The translations under genes were made by a program, and so were the position numbers. Below the pieces are notes generated by a model that was given only the letters and a program-made list of their open reading frames with translations, was not told the origin of the DNA and made no database searches. A stretch of DNA of 64,000 nucleotides from contig NC_088941.1 in assembly GCF_033473495.1 (NCBI RefSeq), positions 2,232,001 to 2,296,000 of the forward strand. The letters are read 5' to 3'. This DNA is from Cercospora beticola. Taxonomy: Eukaryota; Ascomycota; Dothideomycetes; Mycosphaerellales; Mycosphaerellaceae. This document shows, piece by piece, positions 24,776-39,776 of the stretch (its first letter is position 1; the number at the start of each line of letters is the position of its first letter).

Positions 24776-27700
24776 CTTCTACTTAGGCTAGATAGTCTTC
24801 TACTTATATTCCTATATTTAAATCTATCTTTAAATTATAATTACTTATTAGGTATAGTAAGCTACTTCTTCTATAGTATAACTCCTAAGCTTAGTTTTAT
24901 ATATACTATAGTATCGCTAATACTATAGTATATATCTTTTATTAATTATTTTAAGGTCTAGAGTTTAATCTATAATTAGAATAGAGAATCTTTTGCCTTT
25001 CTCTATATAAGCTAGAGTTATCTTATAAACTTCTAAAACTATAGCCTATTCTTTAGTTTAGTTAGGCTATTAGTAACTATCTCTTTTATTAGAATATATT
25101 TTACTATAACGTTCCTCTACTACTAGAGATATCTAATATAGTTATATATAATATTAATATATTTAGATTTCTTATAGGTATATATATCCTTAATAAGAGT
25201 TAAAGCTATCTAATTATCTCCTATAATTTATACTAGCTTTAGTTCTCTTACTATATTAGGATATACTTTTATAGTTAGTTAGAATAGATATTCTCCTACT
25301 AACTCTATATAGTCTATCTTCTTTAAGAGTACTACTAGGAACTAAGATTACTTTATATATATATTTATAGCTATATACTTAGCTTCTATTATTAATATTA
25401 TAATAGACTTTTGCTTTCTACTTATTTAAGAAACTAGAGCTCTATAAAGAAAGAAGATACTCTTAAAGATTAAGACTCTATCTACTTTATCTATTATAAA
25501 GTTAGAGTCTAAATATTCTATTAGGCTTCCTCTATTTCTTCTAAATATTAATTCTAAGTCTTAGAATAACTTTAGGTATCTTACTAGTTTCTTTAAAGCT
25601 TAAATATACCTCTTAGTCGAATCTAAAATATATAAGCTTAACTTTCTAAAAGAGAAAGTAATATCTAGTCTTATTATAACTATAAGCTATATCTAGGTAC
25701 TAGTTTAGCTTTAGTACTCTATTTTATTCTTTCTTTTATTATATAAGCCTATTAGTTTTAAGCTATTATAACTATCTATTAGTAAGAGAGTTAGGTTAGC
25801 TATTTTCTTAGTTATTCCTAGCTTTGTAAAGTTCTTCTAGATAAAGTATTCTTAATTAAGCTTTAGAATTCTAGCTTATCTATCTCTTATTAACTTTATT
25901 CTAAGGATTTTCTCTAGTTCTCTAAGATCTTTAATCTTAAATACTTTACCTAGCTATTCCTTAAACTAAAGTATATCTTCTAGCTTTAGTACTATAATTA
26001 GAATATTATCTATATAGGTTAGAATTAGAATATTCCTTTTCTAGTAGATAAGAAGGTATAGATCTACTTCTAATTATATAAACCTAATCTATTTTAACTT
26101 TAAGATATAGAGTTTATTCTAGTTTCTTACTACTTACTTTAGTCTATATAAGCTTCTTAGGATTTATAGAACTATATTAGGTAGAATCTTAACTCTTAGT
26201 AGTAGAATTATAAAGATTTCTTCTTAAAGTTTACTCTTAGTAAATATATTATTTATATCTACTTAGTAGAATTCTAGATCCTTCTTATAAACTATAGCTA
26301 TAAATACTTTTAAAGTATTATACCTAACTATTAGTATAAAGTTCTCTTAGAAATTAACTTTAAACTTCTAAAAGAAACTTCTTATAACTAGTTTTACTTT
26401 AAACTTCTTAATAGCTCTACTAATTAATCTCTTTATATTAAATACCTACTTAGATATAATAAGGTTTATTTCTTTAAGTAGAATAACCTTTATTTAGGTA
26501 TTATTACTTCTTAATATAGTTAGTTTCTTTTAGACTATATCCTTCTATATATATTTCTATTTAGGATTCTAAATTATTTTTTTATAGAACTTTAGAATAA
26601 GTACCTCTTATCTCTATATAGAAACTTAAGGAGTAATTACTATAAATATAGACTTCTAAACTTCTAATAGAGCTTCCTAAATCTACTTCTATTCTTAGCT
26701 TTAGACTTAGCTTAGGAATGTCTTATAATACTTAGTACTAGGCTCCTCTTCCTATCTATATTCTCTCTATTTCTTCTAAAGTACTTATTTTATTACTATA
26801 CTATAAGCTTTTAGCTCTAGGCCTAGTTCTTTATTTAAAATAGATCTTCTTCTTTTTTAGTTATAAGTTTAGTTTTAGTTCCTCTTCTAATTTCTATTTC
26901 CTTATAGGTTCTACTATATAATATTTAATCCTTTTACTTTAGAATATAGTCTCCTACTAGTACTAGAACTAGCTTATCTATTAACTTCCTAGCTTAGCTT
27001 AAGTAGTTTAGTAGTTCTACTTTTCTTCTACTAGAGTTTTAGTTCTCTAGAGTTTTCTTTTTCTAGATTCTCTATTCTCTAGTACTCTTTCTTATTCTTT
27101 AGTAGAGATAGTAACTATATAAAGAGTATTTAGCTAGGATTTATAAGTTTAGTTACTATAGCTATAGGTATAGTAGCTATAGAAAGTATAACTACTATTA
27201 GCTTCTTTAGAGGTCTACTAACTAGGTTTCTAATAGATATACTACTTACTTAATTAAGCTTAGGAATATTTAGCTCTATATTTCTTCCTTTCTTATACTT
27301 AAACTAAGTAGTAGTATTATAGACTTTAATAGCTTTTATATTAGACTTCTAGAAGAGCTATATTTTAGTAGTATTAGGAATATATCTAATAAATATAGTA
27401 TCTTTACTTCTATTTATTAGTTTATCTAATCTTATTTCTACTAGCTAGGACTTAGGATCTATATAGACTACTACTTTATAACTCTAAACTCTAAAGTATA
27501 ATACTAAGAGTTAGATACCTAAAAAGGCTTCCTTAGGTAATACTTTAAATCTATTAATTTCTAGGCTATTAGAAAGGGAATTTCTAATAACTATATAGGC
27601 TACTAAGACTTCTAACTAGAATTTAATAAGTATATAGGTATCTTCTAGTACTACTTTTATATAGTCTTTAGAGGTTTAGATTAACTTCTTAACTACTCTA

Positions 27701-30700
27701 TTCTAGATAGAGTTATATACTTTAGTTATATAGAAGGAAATTCTATATTCCTTCTCCTACTACTTTAGTATAGTAAGAAGCTCTCTTACTCTATTACTTC
27801 TTATAATCTAGAAAGGATTTCCTAATTATAGCTTAGCTTTTACTTTCTAGTCTCTAAGAATATTTAGTATATTTTCTTTAGACTTTATTAGGAAAGTCTA
27901 TTTCTTTCTTAAGAAGTTATTAATAATTTTAAGCTACTATTTATATTCTAATCTTAAAATAAGTAAAGAGCTATAGATATTAATAGAAACTAGAGATAAC
28001 TTTTAGAGTTTCTTTTTACTTTCTTTTCTTTTATATTTCTTTATTTTTACTAAGGAATATACTCTATAAAGTTAGTATTCCTTTAGAATAGGAATCTAAG
28101 CTTTTAAGTTAAATACTTTATATAGGTTTCTAAGAAGACTCTTTTTAAAATATAGAAGTCTTCTATACTAAAGCTTCTACTATTCTTAGATCTTTTCTTA
28201 GACTTTAAAGATATAGACTTTATTCTTTTATTTTTAATTAAAGTATAATATTATAAGCTTCTATAATATAATATTAATCTTCTTAATAAATAGATAGATA
28301 AAGTCTTATATTCCTAAACTAGCTCCTATCTAGGTCTATATAGAGCTATCTATATATCTTTATCTAGAGAGCGAAAAGTCTCGCGATATAAAAACCTATC
28401 TTCTATTTACTTCGTATATCGTACCTATTATAGCGCCCTTAGGTATCGGGTTATTATTATATACGATTATAGATTAGCGATCCTCGAGTACTTATTCTCT
28501 TTTAGGTCTAGGCTCTTCTTTCTCTTTTCTTTTCCTATCTCTCTTTCTCGTCTCTACTTTATTATCGGCTCTACTTCTACCTATACGAACTATTAGAGGC
28601 ACTTAAGTACTATTAGGCGTTATACTACTAGTTTTATCTCTCTCGTAGTTAATAGTATAGTCTATATATTTATACTTTCTATTAATCGGATAAACTCGTT
28701 CCTATTCTATACTATATTCGGGTACTAGAGCAGGATATATTTCCCTATTTATCGTTTTGCTCTATACTTATATACTAGGCTATCGAACTCTAGGATATTC
28801 CTTATATATAGGTATATATTAAGCTCGATATACTCTATTCGGAGTAGTATTACGGCCGTACTCTCGGAGTAGGAGAGCCCTTTATATTTCTAGTATCGGT
28901 TATCGTCTCCTCTTATCTATATATACTATATAGAAGGCGCTTATAAGTCTATCTCTCGTCGTTAGGCTACTATAGTTCTCTAGCTTTCCTTCTACTAAGA
29001 GTATTAGGTATTATATCTATTTTATACTTCGTTAGGCTACGCTTCTTCCTATATATCGTAGCCGAGTTAGATATTACTTATTTAGGAGAGATCTTCTATA
29101 TATTATCGGCAGTACGAGTTTCTAATCTTATAGTACTAACGCTATATATATTCTATTACTATTAGGTTTTCTATCTTCTAGATATATCGGGACGTCTTCT
29201 CGTATAAGTAGTCTTTAATTAGTAGAGTACCTATTTCGTAGCGTAGTACGTCTACTCGTATAGTATAGTAGGCTCCGGCGATTCGGCGTAGGTTAACGTT
29301 CTAGGCGACTTCGAAGAGTTATACGTTCGTTCGCTATTATATCGCCTATACTAGTCTGCTATATATAAGCATAGTTTATATAATTATATTATATATTTGT
29401 CTTATATAGAGCAGGTCGGCTCCCTATATAGACTATAAGAGTCTCTATAGTACCTTAGTAGTCGCTCTTACCTTTTATATAGTAGCCTCTATATTCGCCT
29501 TCTAGTTAAGCTTCGAGTCTATTTAGACCTCTAGGAAGTATAGTAATTCTACTAGTTCGCTATTAAACTCTACGATCGTAACCTTTACTATTTTGTTCTA
29601 TTTTCTCTTTCTTATAAAGTAGATTAGTTAGTATTTATCGGAGGTAAACTTAGCTCTATATTACTCGGCCTAGGTATAATACTTCTTATAGGCCTATTCT
29701 AGCCTTTTATAGTTTCCCTCGGTCGTAGTACTAACTACTAGTATTCCCGTATCGTCGACGAACTCTATTTCTATTGTCTCTCTACTCTCTAGCTATAGAA
29801 GGAGTTCGGACGCAAAAAAATAGGAATAGGATTAGTAATAGAGTAGACCTCTATAGGATTCCTATTATTATCGCTTATTTGCTACTTATAGTATTACCGA
29901 GTCGGAGGCTCGTCGTACGATCTATAAGGAATAACGTAACGAAGTATATTAGCTATAGTAGAAAGCCTTTCTAGTATAGAATATAGATAAGGCGGCTATA
30001 TAAGACTTTATCGAAGGCGCTAGAGATATCTAGGTAGAGTATTAATACTACCTTCGGCTTCGGGCAGCTCTACGCTATATAGATCTATTCGGTTATTAAC
30101 TCTAGTATAGATAGAGTAGAGCGGTTTAGTCGGGCTTCTATCTATATTACTAGGAGTAGGTCTCTTTCTTCTATAATAGCTAATATATATCGAGTAATAA
30201 TAGCTTTAAGGAGCTTTACTATTATATTAAGTAGAGCGATCGGTCGGTATAACTTAGCCTCTATATAGTCTAGTTTTTAGAGCTTTCGTAGGACTACTAT
30301 AGTTAAGTCTTTCTACGTTTCGGAGTAGAAGCCTAGTCTCGTATATATAGAGAAGATATTAGATAGAGCTAGAGTAAGCGTACTAGTATATACCTTAAGG
30401 AGCTCGTTCGGGATTATATTCGAGCTAGATACCTTATTTTTCGAGAGTCGTTTTATCGCCTTAAGTATATCTTCTATTATAATCTCTTAGTCGATAGAGA
30501 TTATTAGAGTTTAAACTAGCTAGATATCGCTTAGGTCTATATTAACTAGTAGCGAGAAGAAGTATACTACTAGGGCCCTCGCTTTGCTCTTATCGCTATC
30601 TTATAGATAGCTACTTTAGGATCGAATAGAAGAGAATTAGAGAAGAGTAGCTTATTTCGGTTATCTCGCCTATTTCGCTAGTTTCTATACTTTACTATTA

Positions 30701-32598
30701 TCGGCTATAACTTCTCGGACGGTCTCTCGCTATACTTATATTATATCGTATCGAATTTGTCTTTTTTTTATATTCTTAGCCTTTCGGTATAGGATATAGT
30801 TAAGAACGTCTCTACTCCTTTGCTACGCCTACTTTGCCCGGTAGGCCTATTTCGTAAGGCGGCTATATTCCGTAGTCTACTATATAGTAGCGTATAGTAA
30901 GAGTTTTATAACTAGTACTTTAGCTCGGATTATAAGCGTAATCGTAGTAGTTAGGTCGATAGCTATCTAGCTAATATCTATTATAGAGTCTAGGCGTTAG
31001 GTAGTAATTTCGTCTATAGTCGCTCTTATATCTTCTCTAACTCCTTCCTAGTCGGCCTTCTTCTATTATAAGCGTAGCTTATATTAGGTATACTTATAGG
31101 ATAGGAGAAGTTCGGTAGCTATAGGCCGGTAGTCGGAGCTATAATCTAGTTCCTCTTCTATCTTATACTAGATAAAGCTAAGGAAGATATCTCTACTAAC
31201 CTATAAGAGATCTAGTATCTATTAGCTTCTCGGAGATTCCTAGGTAATAAGTCCTTTAAGTATAGCTAGTTATACGTCGTTAGTTTCTATAATAGCTCTT
31301 AGCTTTAACGCTATCTAGTATAGTCGAGAGTTGCCTTCTAACTAGTCCGAGTAGTATAGGTTAAAGTCTTCGACTATTATAAACTACTATTTGTCCTCGA
31401 GGAGTCTCTCGATAGTTAGAAGTATCCTCTCTTTATAGCTCTCTATTAGTTATAGTAGATTATAGTAGTTAAGAACTACTATACTTTCGTAGTATATTTC
31501 GACTATAACTATAATAATATTATCTTCTACTATTATAGCTTTCTACGTCTAGAGGTCGATTTCTTTAGAGATATATATATATATTCTCGTAGTTCCCGAT
31601 CCGGAGATAATATAATAGTACTCTAGTATTTAGAATATTAGTTTCGTAGATAGATTAATCTAAGGTTCTTAAATAGTAACTATATAGTATCTCTTCGAGT
31701 CGAGTACTTATAGAAAGAGGATTATTACCTTATTTCTACTATAGTTTATATTATACTATAGGATAGTAAGGGTAGGTATACTATTTATTATCGTCTACTA
31801 TATTATCGTCTATTAGGTTCCTAGTCGGTATCGCGTAATATAAGGCTTTAGGTACGCTAGAGAGAGGAATATATATATCGAAGATATAGTCGTCGCCTTC
31901 TATAAAGCTCGTAATCTTGCTCTAGCTATAGTCTCTTACTATCTGTATAATGTCTACGTTCCTCGGCCTTCCTAGCTCTCGCCTAGCCGGTATTATATCT
32001 ATTAGGGACTCCGCCCTTAGGCGCTTGTCTCTCGTATTATATATAGGTACCGGTAGTAGCGGTAGGGGTAGTAGTAGAGCTATACTTCCTATTATTAGGC
32101 TTATCTTTATTATTATTTAGTTAAGGATATTATATAGCGCGATATAGGCTCTCTATACCTTCTCCTTCTATATCTATCTTATCTAGTATTCTAACTACTA
32201 TACTACGTATTTCCCTCTATAGTTAGTATACTTATTACTACTAGCTATATATATACTTATCTCGTATTTCTCTATATACTTCTTATACTCTACTTCTATC
32301 TTATAGTACTTCTCGATATAGCTCTATTATATATATTTCCTATATTATATAGGTCTATACTTCGAGGAGTATAGTTCGACTATCCGGAAGTATCTCTCGT
32401 AGGTAATACCTTATAGGCAGATTTCCCTAGCCGTTTCGATATTATTTACTTCGATAACTACGCTCGTCGTCTTCCTACCTACTCTATAAGCTAGGCCTTT
32501 TAGGAAGAATACCCGTTCGATAACTAAGCTAGAGTATAGTATCCTATTACTTTAGATAAACTATACGATCGTATCGTTTATATTTATTTATATACTAG

Positions 32599-32782
32599 TA
32601 TAATAGTATACGATATCGTAGTAGAACAGAAGTCGTAAGATAAGATATCTAAGAAGAGCGCGAGAGAACGCGCGACTAAATATAAGAAACGCGTATCGCG
32701 GAACGTGCTATACTACGATATATATACGGCGTTACGTGCTATTAAGACCGTTTACTACTATATCGTAGGCGAGGTCGTAATA
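32599..32782 (-). repeat. Gypsy copy 2 3' LTR (184 bp)
   Basis: Identical in length to the 5' LTR at 39593-39776, differing by scattered C/T and G/A changes; left flank ACTAG. Confidence 0.9.
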
Positions 32783-35700
32783 CTACCTCTCTCTAAACCT
32801 GCCTCTATTCTTAGAGGTAGAGGTTAACTAATTAGAGCCTTAGAAATACCTCTAACTTGTTATTAGCCGTACTAAACGCTCTGTTTGCTAATCTAAATCC
32901 CTTAATCTAAGTCCTACTATTCCGGTATATCGCTAACTTAGCCTATCTAGTACTTATACGCGTAGTCTACTATATCGTGCTCGTTGCTAGCCTCTACCGG
33001 GCAACTACTAGTCTCTACTAGTATACTCGTACTAGAAGTACTACTCTAAGAACTAGCGCTTCTATATAGGTCTAAACTTAGTATAGGTACCTACTAATCC
33101 CCTTAGAGCCTTAGCGTAAAGCAGCTTACCTATATCGTAGCGTAGTCTAGAGTCGAGATAGTGCTCGCTTATATAGAGGCTAAAGCCGACGAACGTATTA
33201 TATATCGCGCCTCTACGCTCGGAGTAATACGCTAATCCTTACTAGGTTCGCTAAACTCCTTTACTTCTATCGCCTAGTTAGAGTTAGAGTATATAGATAT
33301 ACTATCGAGTTGCCTCGTATAGAACGCTACTAGTTCTTTAGATACTCCTTAAAGAGATTCTATAGGCTCCTAAGTTAGCTTAGTATAACCTGTCTATTTT
33401 ACCTTAAATATTAGCTTTAGCTCTCTGCCTAGCTATCTCTATTATCCGCGTACTAGTTGCCGAATAGTACTATTAGTAATCTCTTTAACCTCCTATTCTT
33501 CCTCTATTCTATCGTCTCGCGTAACTTCGATCGGCGGTAGTAGGCCGGCTACTAGCGAGTCTTGCCTCGGTAGCGGATCGTTATCGGCTTTATATAAGAG
33601 GTTAGAGTAGAAGACTAGGTATTTCTAAATATTAGGTAGTAGATTAATATAGTAGGCGTTATATAGAAGTACTTCTAGTACTTTATACGGCCTAGAGAAT
33701 TTAAAGTCGAGTTTCTTAGTAGGTCTATACGTCGACTAATTCTCGGTACTAATATAAACAAGGTTACCTACTTAGTAAGTAGGGGTAGGCAGCCTATATT
33801 AGTTAGTATTATCGGCTTAAAGCGCTTATACTAAGTATATATTCTATCGAACGAACTCGTAGATCTAGTTTAGCCGCGTACTATACGTATTAGCGGCTAC
33901 GAAGTCGATTCGGGGCTAGCCTAATAGAATTACTCTATACGCGGCTTTAGTATTAGCTAAGTTAGTACTACTAGCTAGGCGTAGATTATAACTATAGTTA
34001 GCGAAGAACGGTAAGACTATTATAACTTTAGAGGCGTAGTTATTAATCGCAAACTCGGCTATAGGCAGGAAATCTATCTAGTCTATCTAAGTATAATTAT
34101 AGAACGAACGAAGGTACTATTCTAGTCCTTTATTAGAGTTCTTAGACTATCCGTTAGTTTCGAGGTAGAACGCTATAAATAGTTTCTACTTAATTCCTAG
34201 GATTATACTAACTCTCTTAAAGAATATCGAAAGCTAGTTAGTACCTCTATCGATTACTATAGTTTAGTATAGCCTATACCGTAATATAACGTATTTAATA
34301 AATAGGCGAGCTACGTATTTAGCGTTAAGCTTCTAGGCTAGTACGAAATGTCTCTCTTTTATTAAATAGTCCGTAATTATTAGAATATTCTTATAAGTAA
34401 CTCCCTTAATACTTTTGCTTAGTAGTAGGTCGACGATAAAGTCTATAGCTATATCCTACTATAGACTATATAGTACCGGCAATAGTACTAGGAGTCTACT
34501 ATATACTTAGTAGGTTGCCTTCGTTATATAATATACTTTATAATTGCGGATATAGCGCTTAACTATCTATTAGGCGTATAGCTATATATACGTCCTCGTA
34601 ACTAGTTCGAATATCTTCGCGATACTCGAGTAGCCTACGAGAGCGGTATTATAATAGCTACGAATAATCTCTATACGAGCGAGATATATCGTTTCGGAGT
34701 TAGTCGGCGGGATTAGTAAGCTTAACTCGCCGTAGTAGTTAGTAATAAAAAACCTGTCTTATTATAGCCGGACTAACGCTTAATCGATCTTATACCGACG
34801 TAGTATATCTACTATTTCGTCTTTCTAGAATTACTATAAGGCTTAAAGGACTACTAGCTCCTAGTATAGTTATTCTATTATTTTAGATAGTAGAGAGAGT
34901 TCTAGAATATTCTCTTTAAGAGTTATTATAGCTACTACGAGCAGGTTAAGGCAGTGTTCTAGAAGCAGTACCTAATTCTAATACTAATTTCGTAGGTTAT
35001 CTAGAGACGATAGAAGGTCCTAGGATCTCCTCGTTAGGCTATTAGGTTTAGTGCCTTAAACGCTAGGTCTATATATAATCTTAAAGTTAAATTATAATAA
35101 GAACTTAGCCTATCTCGCTTATCGACAATTAAGCTATTTAGTCGTTATAAAATACTTAAGGTTCTTATAGTCGGATAGTACTTAGATATATTTATCGTCC
35201 TAGAAACGCTCGAAGTTATTATCTTCTTCTCCTCTCTCTATTATAAGTTTAGAGCGCTATTCTTTAAAGGCTTATACGATTGCTAGTAACTCCTTATTAT
35301 AGATCTCGTAGTTATATTCCGCTAGTAATATCTTCTTAGATATATACGCTACTAGGTACTATATACCTATATCCGGGTTTTACTAAGAGAGTACTACGGC
35401 TATAATAAAATCGGAAGTATCTATTTCTAGTATTATCTTCTAGCTAGGTCGGAATAGAGCTAGTACTAGCGCCTTAAGGAACGCGACCTTTAGTACTTAG
35501 AAGGTAGCCTTATACTTAGTCGTCTAGTTAAATAGTACGTACTTCTTTTTATCGGATATAGACTTCTTTTTATCGAACGTACTATTAGCCTCCTTCTTAG
35601 TAAGGGCGGTTAGCGGCGCCGCTAGTCTGCCGAACTTATTAATAAACTTATAGTAGAAGTTCGTAAACTCTAAGAATACTTAAATATCTTTAACGTAGCT

Positions 35701-38700
35701 AGGTATTTGCTAATCTTATATAGCTTAAACCTTCTCTAGGTCTATTCTAACGCTATTACGACTAATAATTATACTAAGATACTTAGTTTTATATACGAAG
35801 AACTCGTACTTATTAATATCTAGCTATAAGCTAGCGGCTCGAAGCCTCTCTATTATGCGACGAATATACTATATATACTATTCGCGTAAATTAGAGAAGA
35901 CGAGATAGTTATCTAGATAGGCTAAGTAGAAGTTATTAAGGAACTCTCTTAGCGTATTATTAATATAACTTTAAAAAGTACCTAGTATATTATAAAGGCT
36001 AAAGGGCATTACTATATACTTAAACTATCCGTATCTAGTAGTAAATACTATCTTCTATTTATCTCTAGCGGCGACGTAGATATAGTTAAACGCTATAATT
36101 ACGTCTATCTTAGTAAACTACTCCTTTCCGGCAATCCGGTTAAGAGTTTCCTAGACTAAGAGTATTAGGTAGCGCGACTTAATTATTAGCGCGTTTAAAC
36201 TCTAATAATTAAAGTATACGTAGAGTCCTCCGTTCGGCTTCTTAACGATAAGAACTAGTACTATAGCGGGAGATACGGAAGCGTATATATTACTCTTCTC
36301 GAGCTAGTTATTAATCTATTCCTTAATTACTTTATTCTACTACTATAATATTAGGTAAGGTCGTTTAAATAGCAGAATAGCGCCTTCCTTAAGCTTAATT
36401 TTATAATCTAAGCCGGGTCGGTACAGTAGTAGCTTATCGGCTTCGCGCCTATTAAATAGGTCGGCAAAGTCCTAGTATTCTATTAGTAGGCGGTCCGTAA
36501 TCGCTTTTAGATCTACCTAGTTTATAGTACTAGTTATAAACTTCTTAAAGTCGGCTATAGCTATAGCGTTAGTATACGCTTGCCTAACGTATTAATTAAT
36601 TACGATCGTAGCGGAACCTCCTCGGTATAGTATAGTTTAAGACTTAATCGTCCTTATCGCGTATATAGTTAGGCTATCGAGAGGTACTTAACGCCTCTCG
36701 TCTAGTCTAGCTATCTATATTACGTAAACCTTAGTTCCTTATTAACGCGCTATATAGTATAGCGTAGTCGGACTAATCTCTTTAATATCGGTAACCGGGT
36801 TACTACTAGAGATATACTCGCTAGAAACTTCTATAGAGCGGTATACTATATATTCTCGGTAGTCTTTATACGGGAAGGTAATATAATTATCTAGCTATAT
36901 AATATTAGGATTATATTAGTTAAACTATCCTTTTCTAAGTACGAGGTCGTACGTAGAGCTTAAATACGTAATAAACGTATAGAATAGCTCCCTATAGTCG
37001 CTAATATCTAGTTTAACTTCGGCGACGGCTATAATATCTAATAGGGCGGTAACTTCCGACTCTAGTCTAAGCTTCCTAGCCTATTCGAGTAGAATTAAAG
37101 GGAAATTGTTTTTATATACGAAAGATAAGTTAATATAACGAGAGTTTATACTATAGTCGAGGTAGGCCTTAGCCTAGATACTATTTACTATAGTATCTAT
37201 AATAAACTAGTCGGTAATCTCTAGTATTACTCTAAGGCTCTTAGCTATACCTAATATAGTAAGTAAGTATGCCTTTAGTATCTTCTTTTCCTATATATTA
37301 ACTTTATCGCTATAACCTCCGCTTATTATACTCGAGAGAAGATCTAGGTATTTCTCTAGTCCTAAGTAGTACCGGTAGTATTACTAGCGGTATTACTAGC
37401 GCTAGAGCCCGTAGTTATAGCGTTAGCGTTAGAGCCTACGTACTTCTTAAGAACGTAAGTAGGATTATAAGAGTAGTAGCCTAGTTCGTAGTAGCAGAGA
37501 TAGTAACTACTACGGATTAAACCGGCGCGCTAGTCCTCGGATAGAGGCTTTAAGTTCTTATACTTATCGGGGAGGTCGGCGTATAGGAGTAGATTAGACG
37601 AGAGCGTAGTATTACTACTACGTCTATTACTATAGTTACGACTATTACTACCGTTACTATTACTATTATTACTAGTATTATTATTACTAGTATTATTACT
37701 ACTCTCCTTCTTAGAGTTCTTCTTATTCTAGTTAAGATAGGCAAAACTAGTCTCGATATTATATAGCTTATTAACGAGCTCCTTAAGAGTAGTCGGTAGC
37801 GTACTATTAACTAGTCGGTTCTAGTAACGATAATAAAGTAAATTCTCGAGTATCTATATCTCGATCTCCTTAGTTATAGTAACGTAGGAGCGTAGGCTCT
37901 AGAACTTAGTATAGTACTCGGAGAATAGTTAACTCTCCTTCTGCTTAAGTTTAGATATATCTATAAAAGACTTACTAGCAACGTCGCGCTAGCTATAGTG
38001 CTCGACTAGGAAGATAAGTATCTTATTAATAGAGGTAAATAGATTAGCAACGGAGCTCTTTTAAACGAACGAGGAGAGGCGAGTATTAATATAGAGTTCG
38101 AGTAGTACGCGAACGTCGCTCTTAGTCGTAGTAAGGAGCTAAGTTATAGCCCGATCGGCTAATTAGAAAATAGTATTTACTAGGAAGTAGTCTATATTAA
38201 GGAGCTACTTATCGAATAGAGGCTTACTATCTATACTAAACTTCTCTAGGTAACGGATACCGCGAGCTATTTAAATACCGATTCTAAGGAGAGGGTCGAT
38301 CTATAATAGCGTCGTTACGGCCGAGTCTACGCCTAGTATCTTAAAGCGAGGTATCTTATAGGTACTATTATAGTCGTAGCTACGAGGTAGGTCGCGACTA
38401 TTACTACGACGGCCGCTATTACGAGAGCGGCTAGGTAGTTAGCTAGAGCTACGACTCGAATTAGAATCGGAGTCGGAGTTATTAGGACCTAGATTGCTAC
38501 GCTAGCGGCGCGACTATAGAGATAGAGAATAATAGCGTAGACGCGTATTACGATCGGAGTCGCGACTATAGCTCTCGTCGATCTTCTTCTATAGCTTCTT
38601 ATTAGCCTTACTTAAAGCGGCCTTCTCCTTTATTAGAGTAGCGTTATCCTTCCTTAATATAGATAATATAAGATCTATATCCTAGCTCTCTACTAACTCT

Positions 38701-39592
38701 TGCTTCTTAAGCTATATAATACGTACTTTAAGCTCCTCGATATTAGCTTCGAGGTCCTTACTATAGTTATAGTAATATTTAGCTATCTCCTTAAATTTAG
38801 TAATATTAGCTATAAGGTTTTTAACGACCTTCTTAGTAGTATCGTCTAACGAGAGGTCTATTATATCTTCGAGTCGCTTCCTAGACTCTTCGAAGTTATC
38901 GCTAAGCTAGGTATTCTTAGCTTCGAAGTAGTTAGCTTAACGAGAGAGGACGTAGTACTTCTCTTAATTAAAGTTATATATAGCTTAAAGGCCTTCGAGT
39001 TACTAAAGAGCTATATAGTAATCGAAGTAAAGGTAACGAATAATAGTATATATACTTTCTAGAGTAGCTCGGACTTAGTTATAGAGCTTAAAAGCGCTTA
39101 GATTCTATAGCTAGTTAGTAGAGATATAGACTTCCTTACTAGTATTATCTTAGAAAGTAATCTCGTCTTATTCGGCGAGAGTAGGTTAGAACTTAAGAAG
39201 GTTAATAGGTTCTTCTTTAGGTTCGGTAGCTTCTTCGATAGTAGCGAGTTATTCTTTAATAGCCTTCTATCGTTAAGCGAACTTACTATCTAGGTCGCGG
39301 CTCTAGATCTATAATTATAATTATAACTATAACTCGACGTAGTTGTTTAAAAGCGATATACGGAAGGAGTAGCGGCGGCTATTCTTACCGCTAATACTAC
39401 TCGGCTTCGCTATTATTAAGATAACGAGTAGACTATAAACCGTATATATAAAAAAAGAGAGTCGCGCTTAATACTACGACCTACTATATTTATATTATAT
39501 ACTATATAATTGTCGATATCGCGCTTTGTCGTAGCGACTTACTATAAACTATAAACCGTATAAACCTAGTTATATAGATTAGTCTTATAAAG

Positions 39593-39776
39593 TATAATAG
39601 TATAAGATATTATAGTAGAACAGAAGTCGTAAGATAAGGTATCTAAGAAGAGCGCGAGAGAACGCGCGACTAAATATAAGAAACGCGTATCGCGGAACGT
39701 ACCGTACTACGATATATATACGGCGTTACGTGCCGTTAAGACTATTTACTACTATATCGTAGGCGAGGTCGTAATA
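39593..39776 (-). repeat. Gypsy copy 2 5' LTR (184 bp)
   Basis: Right end TCGTAATA (reverse of TATTACGA), then target duplication ACTAG. The sequence just inside (leftward) is shared with Gypsy copy 1, giving the empty site used to date the Copia copy 1 insertion. Confidence 0.9.

Larger units (their letters stand above)
32599..39776 (-). mobile_element. Ty3/Gypsy retrotransposon copy 2, full length, minus strand
   Basis: A 7,178-bp element with 184-bp LTRs at 32599-32782 (3') and 39593-39776 (5') and target duplication ACTAG (32594-32598 and 39777-39781). The order from right to left is gag (with the same Asn/Ser-rich tract at about 37,600-37,720), protease, reverse transcriptase with a YLDD-type motif reading YLDN near 35,904-35,920, RNase H, integrase. 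This is the Gypsy order, with reverse transcriptase before integrase. It is inserted inside the LINE. RIP has broken all frames, although CpG remains frequent. Confidence 0.92.

Noticed and set aside
29774..29974. 66-codon open frame in the LINE
   Set aside because: It is on the strand opposite the reverse-transcriptase remnant and has no family features.
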